Of a stretch of 64,000 bases of DNA, positions 56,501 through 64,000 are shown piece after piece. The DNA is from Caenorhabditis remanei. Its lineage: Eukaryota; Nematoda; Chromadorea; Rhabditida; Rhabditidae. A program made the position numbers and the translations under genes. The stretch's first letter is position 1. Every line of letters starts with the position of its first letter. The notes below the pieces were generated by a model that worked only from the letters and a program-made list of their open reading frames with translations, searched no databases and was not told where the DNA came from. Location: contig NC_071331.1 in assembly GCF_010183535.1 (NCBI RefSeq), positions 17,050,001 through 17,114,000 on the forward strand, given 5' to 3'.

Positions 56501-59500
56501 TTCGTTTGCCTTGGCTTCTTCCAAACGAGAACGACGACTCCTTTTTCGTCTCCATCTTTTGAGTTCATTGGATATGCGCGAAGGGATCGGACAGGAGATG
56601 GAACTGCAATTTTGAAAAAATGTTTAATGGAGGAGAAAGTGAGGAGAAGTGGCTCATTACGAATTCAGATGCGAGTCTCTTCAATCCTTTTTTTGCAATA
56701 AATGTATACTTTCATGAAACTCAAGGGACATTCTTTCTTCAGTTTTTAACTAGGGAGTTTCAAAAATGAGTAAGCATTCTACGTTGAAAGAGCGTCCCTT
56801 GGTCTATTGAAATCAAGTTTTAAAGTAATTCCTTACCTCCTTCGTCAGTCTGGAAATCGATTGTATCACTAGATGGTCCTTCGTGAGCTCCATTTGTAAC
56901 TTGAATATAAGCATGGTTCAATGTAGCTGGTTTCAGATCAGTGATTGTTCCTTGAGTTGCACTTGGACCGAAGACAATAGTCTTACGAACTCCCGCTTGT
57001 CTTTTTACACGAATCGACCTCTTCCATCTGAATTTTCTCTTTTCTTCGTCATCATCTTCTGGTTCGTCGACGTCTTGATCAGCTTCATCAACCCAATATG
57101 TGATCTTGTATCCTGTGAAATTTCCATTCGCTGTTGCAGGATCAACGCCATTCCATGCAAGTGTTACAGTAGTTCCACTCTTCTCCAGAACACGAAGTCC
57201 ACTTGGAATGCTGCTTGGAACTCCTTCTCCAGTACGTCCTTCAACTGTTTCTGGTACAACACTTGTTCGTCCTTCACTGTTGATAGCTTGAACTTGGACC
57301 TCATAAGGCTGGAATGGTTTCACATCTTTGTCATCATCCAAATTAATTGTGACACGATCAGCAAATGGATCTTCAACAGCGACCTCCTTCCAGTCTCCGT
57401 CTCTCTGATCTTCGTCGACTGGGCGATATTTGACGATATAGTGGAAGTTTGCTCCATTCCATTCTTCTCTCGCCATTGGTTTCCATTGAACAATCAGATT
57501 TTCTGGACTCGTTCCCTTTGCAGCAACTTCTCCTGGATTCTTGTCTGGTTGCTTGGCGGGAGTTTCACAAATTCCCTTGACTGTTGTCGTAGCACTGTCA
57601 CCAACAGAATTGCGAGCCAGAACACGGAAGACGTACTGAATAAGTAGCATTGAAATTGGTTAATTTTACAGTATTTTTTTTTAATTTCCTGATAAATCAT
57701 TTCCTTTTCAATTCTTACCTTTCCAAATTGTTGAAGAGATACAGTAGCAGATCCTGAAGTCTTTCTGAGTTGATCGTCAACTTGATCGTTTGGATGAGCT
57801 GCTGATGGAACTGGATGAGTTCTCCATTGTGATCCTTCCGTCTCTGAATCCATTTGGTATTGAACCCAGAATTCCTTGACTGGAGCAATTGTATGGATTG
57901 ATTCAATATGCTCGAATTTGATGAATGCGGTGAGAGAGTTCTTGTCACAATTGTTGACAAAGGCAGAGTGGACAGCTCTAGGCACATCTGAAAATTAGTT
58001 GTTTGTTAACACAAATCTGGCCGAATAGTAGGTTTACCTTTGAACTGTATCTTGATTTCTTTTTCAACTTTGTCCAACTTTGTGCTGACAATACACTTGT
58101 ATTTTGCACTATCATCTTGTGTTGGGTTAGCAACTATCAGAGAGTGATCATCGCCAATTCTGTAGTGTCCAGAGTTCATTCGTTCCTCAGGCAATGGGAT
58201 TCCATCAACAAGCCATTCATATTTCACTTCTAGTTGATTATCAGCAGTCGCGTCACATGGAAGAACCATTTCTTCACCAGCCATTCGAACTTCTTCAGCA
58301 CGAGCGAATGGTTGAACAACAGTTGGTTCTGAAGACAGACACAGTTAGAGGAAATATAAAGAATTGAAAAAAAAAAACTGAAATGTGATAAATATTTTAT
58401 CATTATTCACATTTTAACGGAAACCAGAATCATAAGTTTGTTCAAAATTTACGTTACCATGTTTTAAGAAGGTATAAACTTACTTCTAACTTTCAGAGTG
58501 ATGCTACCACTGGCTTGACCATATTTGTTGGTTCCGACGCATTCATATTCTCCTTCTTCGGCAGCAGTGACTTCACTGAATACAAGTCTTCCAACTCCGT
58601 ACGGATCCGCTGGAATTTGATGTCCTTTCGATCCGGATATCATAGGAGCTTCCCATTTAACAGCAGCATTTGGACTAGCGAAGAACTTGCATTCCAATGT
58701 CACTTTTTGTCCGACAACTGCTTCCACTTCTTCTTTTCCTGGATCAATCAAAAGTTGTGGTTTGAATGCGAGAAGATTGAGGTAAAAGTTGGTCCAAAGC
58801 CATCCATGCTTGTTTTCTGATTTGCATTGGTAGACGGCGTTGTCTCCTTTTCCATAAGTTCCTTTCTTGACATCATAAATTGTCAACCGAGTTCCTTCGA
58901 TCAAATATCGGTCATCCTTCGGTGATCCCATTTCAACTCCATTTTTGTAGAATGTCACTTTCGGAGTTGGTTTTCCGTAGGTTGTACAGTCGAATGTGAC
59001 ATTCTCTCCTTCACTTGTATTCGTGTTTGGCGGAGGTCCTTGTGGCCAGTATGGAGCAGCTGAAAAGTTTGTATATGAAGATAATTGAATGGGTTGTTCT
59101 AATATGATTATCTCTCATTACACATGTTTCTATTTTAACAGATACTTTCATAACTGAAGTTGATTGCATTTATCTGATGATCCTAATTTTCTGATAAGCC
59201 GTACCCTGTGACCGTACATGTAGATAATGCTTTCTAATACAAAAACGAACAGGGAAATTAGAAAATATGTCAAAACTTCATTCTAATTATGGAAACGGAA
59301 GCTTTGGAAAGGAGTTTATGAAGGCCTGATAACATTAAAATGATTAAAGAGTGAAGTTTTTAGTCTAATCTGATCTTTTCTATAGTAATTAGAGTCATTA
59401 TTTTATTCCAGTTTTTCAAAAACTTAAGAAAACCCTTGACCTAGAACTTTTACGTGAAACCCCAATCTATTTATCGAGATATTTTGTAAAAACGATAAGA

Positions 59501-62500
59501 AGAGGGGCCGATATTTCTTAAAAGTAATTACACTCCCTAAATTAGTTGTTCTCCAGCCCCTTCACTACGCTCAAAACTTCTAGAGAACCCAACCGAAGAG
59601 GGAGAATTTTATCAGAAACTTCCGATGTTGCCCTCATAAAACCAGTCCAGCACTACTCATCTCATCTAAATTTCCACGCAATGACCCTATCGGGTAGAGT
59701 GAGTACGTTTTTTGGAAACATCCAAAGTCGTCCAAATAATTTTGGAAATAAAAAACATACCCTCGACGACAACATTGAATGTACGATCGATGTCGTTTTG
59801 GGTGGCAAATCGACAATCATATTTTCCAGCTTTGGCTTGAGTAACGTTGAAAACAAGCGTTTTTCCGTATGATTCGAATCGGAATCCAGCTGAATCACTA
59901 TCTTCACTGATCTCACGGCCATTGTGGAACCATCGGGGCTTCGGTGCTGGGCTGAAATTATACGGATTGGGAAACGAGATATTTGAATTTCAGCAAGGGC
60001 ATTCCAGACGCGATATATCAAAACCTATGCGAACTAGCTTCTTTCGTCCTATATCGACAGTAATTACTCTTAAAAGTTGTCATTGGAATTCAATCAACAA
60101 CTTCATTTTACTGTTACCATTTCAGAATTTTGCTGGATAACACCCTATTATTATTTTCATCTCATTTTATATTTGAATCCATTAGTCCTCTTCTTTTAAC
60201 CATCCATTTCTCTCTCACCGGAACTAATGGGCTAATTAGAGTGTTAAAAAGATGGCCCATTGCCGCAGGAATACTCATTTAATTGCTACTATGATACTGT
60301 TTACGTGTGCACCTTCTTTACCCTTCTGTTTGTTACCCATCCCCCTCTATTTCCTCACTCTCCCCTCAATTTCCGACAACAATATCCAAAATCGCAGGTG
60401 TTGTGCTCATGAATAGCCAACGAATCCATCTGATGACTTATTAACTGGACGTTTCTCTTTCGTCTAAAGTAGTGAATATTCAACTACTTTCCCCCCTTTA
60501 CTTCTTGTCTCTCTCATGGTATCGTTTAACCGAAATCTCGACTTCTTTTCGTGTTTCTTCAAAAAGCAAACGCTCAAAAGAGAAACGCGCGACAATCCAA
60601 TGGTTGTCCCAAAGGAGACTCATTGCAAAAACAAGATCGCTATCGGGTTTGGTGGTCCCAACGAATTGGAAGATAGAAGGAGACATCTCTCTTCCCCGTT
60701 ACTAATAAATTTTGTGACCACACTTCAACTTCAATTGCACTCTTTCTTTTTCTCTCAAGTCCAAAAAAGGGCATACGAGTGGTTGCTGTCTTTGTTGTTG
60801 TTTTGTTGACGGCCCTTCAACAAAAACTTTGTGAAAATTGGAAGGCCTACAATGAGAGAAAAGAAGGGGGTACCGACAAACGAACAATGGAAAAGAGAAA
60901 GAGAAACATTCAAAACGTACATGGGTACGCTTCATTAGAGTTCAGTTCGTGGCGGCGGAAATGGATTGTTAGCGGAAGTGGTTCCATTCGAGAGTACATA
61001 TATGGAACACGTAAACGTCAGTATTCCGAAACTGACTCGTTCGAAGTTCCATCTATCCCTCTTATCACTTCTCACCTTTCTCGCAGGTTAAAATGCACAC
61101 CAACACCCGATCGCGCGTGTGCATCAAAAACATCTAAACATCTTCTAAGCCGCGAGAGGATTGGTTGACGACAACACGCACCCACTTCCGAACCTGGCAC
61201 CGCCGAACGGGGGCGCCCGATGTCGTTTGAGCAGCGCTCCAGAGACTTAGAGAACAACGGCTCCAGGGCTCATGCTCTATGGCTTGCAATAAGCTGCGTT
61301 GGAGCAACGTCCGGCGGCGCCGTCGAATGGCCAAAAGTGGACAGCGGAAGAGAAAAAAGATGTGTTTCTGAGGCCATTGCGTTTTCGAGCGGGGCACACA
61401 TACAAAATAAGTGGGTCTGACGAGCAACCGGGAGTTGAAAGAAAAATTGGTTTTGTTCGTATAAGCCGCGCAAGAAGATGATCTAGGTTTCAAAAAAGGA
61501 GAGATAAATTGATGGATTGGTATCTGTAGTTTGTTTGAACGGGAAGTGATCGAAAAACTTACTATCCGGAGAAGAAACAGTGAAGTTTGTGTTGATTTCC
61601 TTGCAGAGCAATCGGAGAGCTTTGATTCACATACTGCTCAGTTGGTGGCATCTGTTGCACTGAAAACGGAGAAATTTGATTTAAACTTGTTCTTTTCGAA
61701 AATTCAGTTTGAATTCCATTTTGCTTTTTGCAAGATACTCACAATTGAATTTTATGTTATACTTTCTAGATCAATGATTTTGTTATAAGCCCAGGGCGCC
61801 CATGTGTGTGTAATTCTCTCCCAACTCTATTCAGATTTTCCATAATAGACTCTTACCCTTTTCCCAGATCTTTTCTTCTCGTTCCCATCATATTTTGTTT
61901 CCGTTTGAAAACTAAAACCTAACAGCCCATTTCCCCTTCCTAACCCATAATTCAGTTCACACGCCCGTTTTCTTTATGTCAATCATGTTCTTCTTTCTCC
62001 TCTTTTTCGAAATGTGCAGGTGGTTTCATGATCGATGAGAAATGAAATTCGATTATTTTATGACCCCATCATCATCTGCTTCCCAATATAATTTTATAAA
62101 CATTTTCAGTGTGTAGCATGATGTACTTTCTCGATTCCTAGCTCCGGAACAAAATCACCGGAAACGGATTGTCCTTCGTGTTGTTCGAGAAGTTTCATGT
62201 TGCGCAAACAGATAATCCCTCGTTGTTTCAATGTTTTTTTCGCTGCAAAGCTGCCGGCCATCCTCCAAGGGTATCGGATGTCTGTTCTCTTCCCGCCAGA
62301 GCTCACTTCATGACAAAAAGAGTGCATGAGCTTTAAAGACGCAGAGATGCTTGTCAGAAGTGCGATCAATCAGTGGACGCCATCTTCCCGCCATTTTTAG
62401 CGGAGAATAGTTGACTATTTGGCGACGAACGACGTCTTGCCCTTGCTTCTGCTGCATTTCGTCTTCTGTCACTATCCCATCTTTTTCTCTTTTTTGTGAC

Positions 62501-64000
62501 CAAGTTTTGGATGGCCCGGCTCATTCGCACATATGTTACTGACTGGTTTGTCATTACACCACCAACACAAAGAAGAAAAAGAAGAAGGAGGCGGGGGATG
62601 AGACGAAGAAAACTAAGAAGCGTCAAAAGAGAAAAAGAAAACTAGAGCGACGGCGGTGGTAGATTGGGGTGACCACAGAAAAAAGGAAGAATAGAATTCA
62701 ATAAAATTGTGATTGGTGATGAGAAGAAAGCAGACAACTCCAGAGAAAAGCATTCGAACCCACGAATAGAAGAAATATGAGATGCAGTTTAGTTGAAAAG
62801 TGAAACGTCGGGTGGCGGGAAAAAGAAGAAACTCGAGATCCGACTAATTCTATTACACGCATTTAACACATTGTCTTATTTTCTCATATTGTTGTCAAAC
62901 AGTACCACCTTTTCAAAACCGTTTCCGCTTGATCGGTTGTACTTCTTACGGGTCGTTGAGCCTATGGAGCATCAAGCCATCTGTCATTTCAAAAAATTAT
63001 CTTCTCATCCAAACCACCGTGCGAGGTGGTGAAATCTGCTGCCTAGATTTGTGAAGGAGGAGGACAGAAAAAAGAGGATTGGAGCACACCCCAGAATGCA
63101 ACAGCTGTTTCTTCAGTGAAGCAATATTCTTCTCTTTCTGTGGGTCCACCGATTTGTTTTGTGTTTATCTAACAACATGTCGATTACTCAAAGTAATCGG
63201 AGAGAAAGAGAGAAGTACACTGCTGACATACACTTTAGAGATATACAAAAGAGAAACTGTTCCATTATCATTTCTATTTACCAAAACTATCAGTTGAAAC
63301 GGGGGAAGCCTCTCCATATTTGTGGCGAGATGACGCGCGACAAGTTTGGCCTTCTATCTCTATTTCCACCCGGGTTATTGTCTCCCCCTTCTACGATTCA
63401 ACCGTTCTTCTCTCATTTTCTGTGATTGAGTAGAATTTGGAGGTTCAGAGTGCGATGATGGTCTTCTTTCTTTTCTCTTACTCCCCCCAATTCAGTTCCT
63501 ACCAACACTCTCTCTCTATCAAATGCAACATTGTTGGATCAACAGAGATGCAGACGGGTAAACATCGCGCCCCGGCGGCGATTATAGGGGCGGACGCGAC
63601 GCGAAATAGTATCGGATCCAATAGAGACAACATTAACTACTCACTCTGCAACACACACAAAAAAACAAGTCAATGTCCTCCGAAAAAAGAAAACAAGTTT
63701 TCAGAACTTCAGAAGTTTCAGACTTTTATCAGAATTTCAGATCCAAGCACTTTCAGATATCCACAAGTCGAGTCATTTCGGAAAAGTGAAAGTACACACA
63801 ACAATTTTTACGGGGCGGATATTTGTATGTGTACTTTTTGTTGGCAAACATACACACACAAAGGCGCCCAAGCAATTTTTTATGATTGATCTGATTCAAT
63901 TTTTGCAACGAAATAATTTCTTTCAGGAATTTGAAACATTTGGGAAGTTAAGCTCGACACTTTTGGATTAATTGAATGAAGAAATAAAAAACTCACAGCT
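53574..64000 (-). CDS. sax-7: L1CAM-family cell adhesion molecule SAX-7, 3' part (5' end beyond window)
   Basis: Neuronal adhesion protein that keeps axon and ganglion positions. Visible exons: last 4 bases of one at 63997-64000, 61658-61561, 59953-59759, 59059-58485, about 58331-58038, 57987-57718, about 57636-56838, 56604-56270, about 54501-54331, about 54281-53958, 53821-53706 and 53647-53574. They give four Ig domains (Cys in HKLHCFF/KYDCRF, VTFDCTT/AVYQCKS, TLECKFF/EYECVG and VLPCDA/KYKCIV), five fibronectin III domains, a membrane helix (LYFLILLILILLLLLIIIC) and a cytosolic tail with RHRGQNYPV, the ankyrin motif FIGQY and the PDZ-ligand end STFV. FnIII-3 contains SIRVKRQAG, a furin-type site. 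Introns of 1.8-2.3 kb separate several exons. Confidence 0.95.
54502..56269. other. 1.77-kb sax-7 intron
   Basis: Lies between fibronectin III exons. Contains GC-rich stretches around 55660-55820 and short open frames, none with plausible splice signals or recognisable proteins. An alternative exon or internal promoter is possible but not visible. Confidence 0.5.
59954..61560. other. 1.6-kb sax-7 intron with a GC-rich island
   Basis: No supported exon. Around 61080-61340 the DNA is rich in CG dinucleotides compared with the rest of the window. In C. elegans a short SAX-7 isoform starts inside the gene, so an internal promoter is conceivable here or in the next intron, but I found no ATG exon with a signal peptide and matching phase. 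Confidence 0.4.
61659..63996. other. 2.3-kb sax-7 intron at the window end
   Basis: Bounded by a GTGAGTTTTTT donor at 63996 and a CGTTTTCAG acceptor at 61659. No convincing exon inside. Contains a GACGCAGAGATG string near 62338, the reverse of the promoter core seen elsewhere and therefore in sax-7 orientation. Confidence 0.5.

Noticed and set aside
56883..57647. 254-codon open frame on the plus strand
   Set aside because: It is exactly antisense to a long sax-7 fibronectin III exon; its Ser/Cys/Phe-rich translation fits no family.
62366..62626. Open frame resembling a signal peptide for a short SAX-7 isoform
   Set aside because: The apparent start is TTG, a stop precedes it in frame, and no ATG or matching-phase donor is present.

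Overview
This is nuclear DNA of a Caenorhabditis nematode. The introns are mostly 45-60 bp with a TTTCAG acceptor and GTAAGT/GTGAGT donors, many start codons lie just behind a TTTCAG-type trans-splice acceptor, and the genes match C. elegans proteins closely without being identical. From remembered family knowledge the order recalls the chromosome IV neighbourhoods B0218/F42G8 (p38 MAP kinases, isp-1, sph-1, moc-3), Y42H9AR (GRASP, rabs-5) and C18F3 (nsy-7, sax-7). The species cannot be fixed from the sequence alone; it is a relative of C. elegans.

Layout. 1-852 (-): 5' part of a fatty-acid amide hydrolase gene. 1884-9729 (-): the p38 MAPK cluster pmk-3, pmk-2, pmk-1 in transcription order, very probably one operon. 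10518-16970 (-): a gene for an unrecognised two-pass membrane protein with two possible first exons. It is split by a young BEL/Pao LTR retrotransposon (11068-15661) with identical 496-bp LTRs, a 5-bp target duplication and an internal deletion that removed most of gag and the reverse transcriptase. 17351-18881 (+): isp-1 (Rieske protein, complex III). 19448-20285 (+): sph-1 (synaptophysin). 20475-21953 (-): moc-3. 22291-23046 (+): a complex I subunit (NDUFB11-like). 23268-24088 (-): a CEP41-like rhodanese protein. 24559-25944 (+): an ERp44-like ER thioredoxin protein. 26212-28127 (-): GRASP with a striking His-rich repeat. 29497-31888 (+): an unrecognised charged protein. 32481-34546 (+): rabenosyn-5. 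34816-35981 (-): a small secreted protein. 36694-38142 (+): a receptor-L-domain membrane protein.

The right third is dominated by two large neuronal genes. nsy-7 (38973-52606, +) has a 9.8-kb first intron, and its second intron hosts a complete tyrosine phosphatase gene on the other strand (49491-50815). The L1CAM homologue sax-7 (53574 to past 64000, -) is present from its last four Ig domains to its FIGQY ankyrin motif and C-terminal PDZ ligand; its 5' end lies outside the window.

The genes serve stress and immune signalling (p38), mitochondrial respiration, secretory and endosomal traffic (ERp44, GRASP, rabenosyn), cofactor and tRNA sulfur transfer (moc-3) and neuronal identity and adhesion (nsy-7, sax-7). 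The most unusual material is the RT-deleted but freshly inserted BEL/Pao element and the structures inside it, the His-rich GRASP tail, the matched-phase alternative first exons of the membrane gene, and the nested phosphatase. I saw no wholly new system. All exon boundaries were read by eye from splice motifs and frame.
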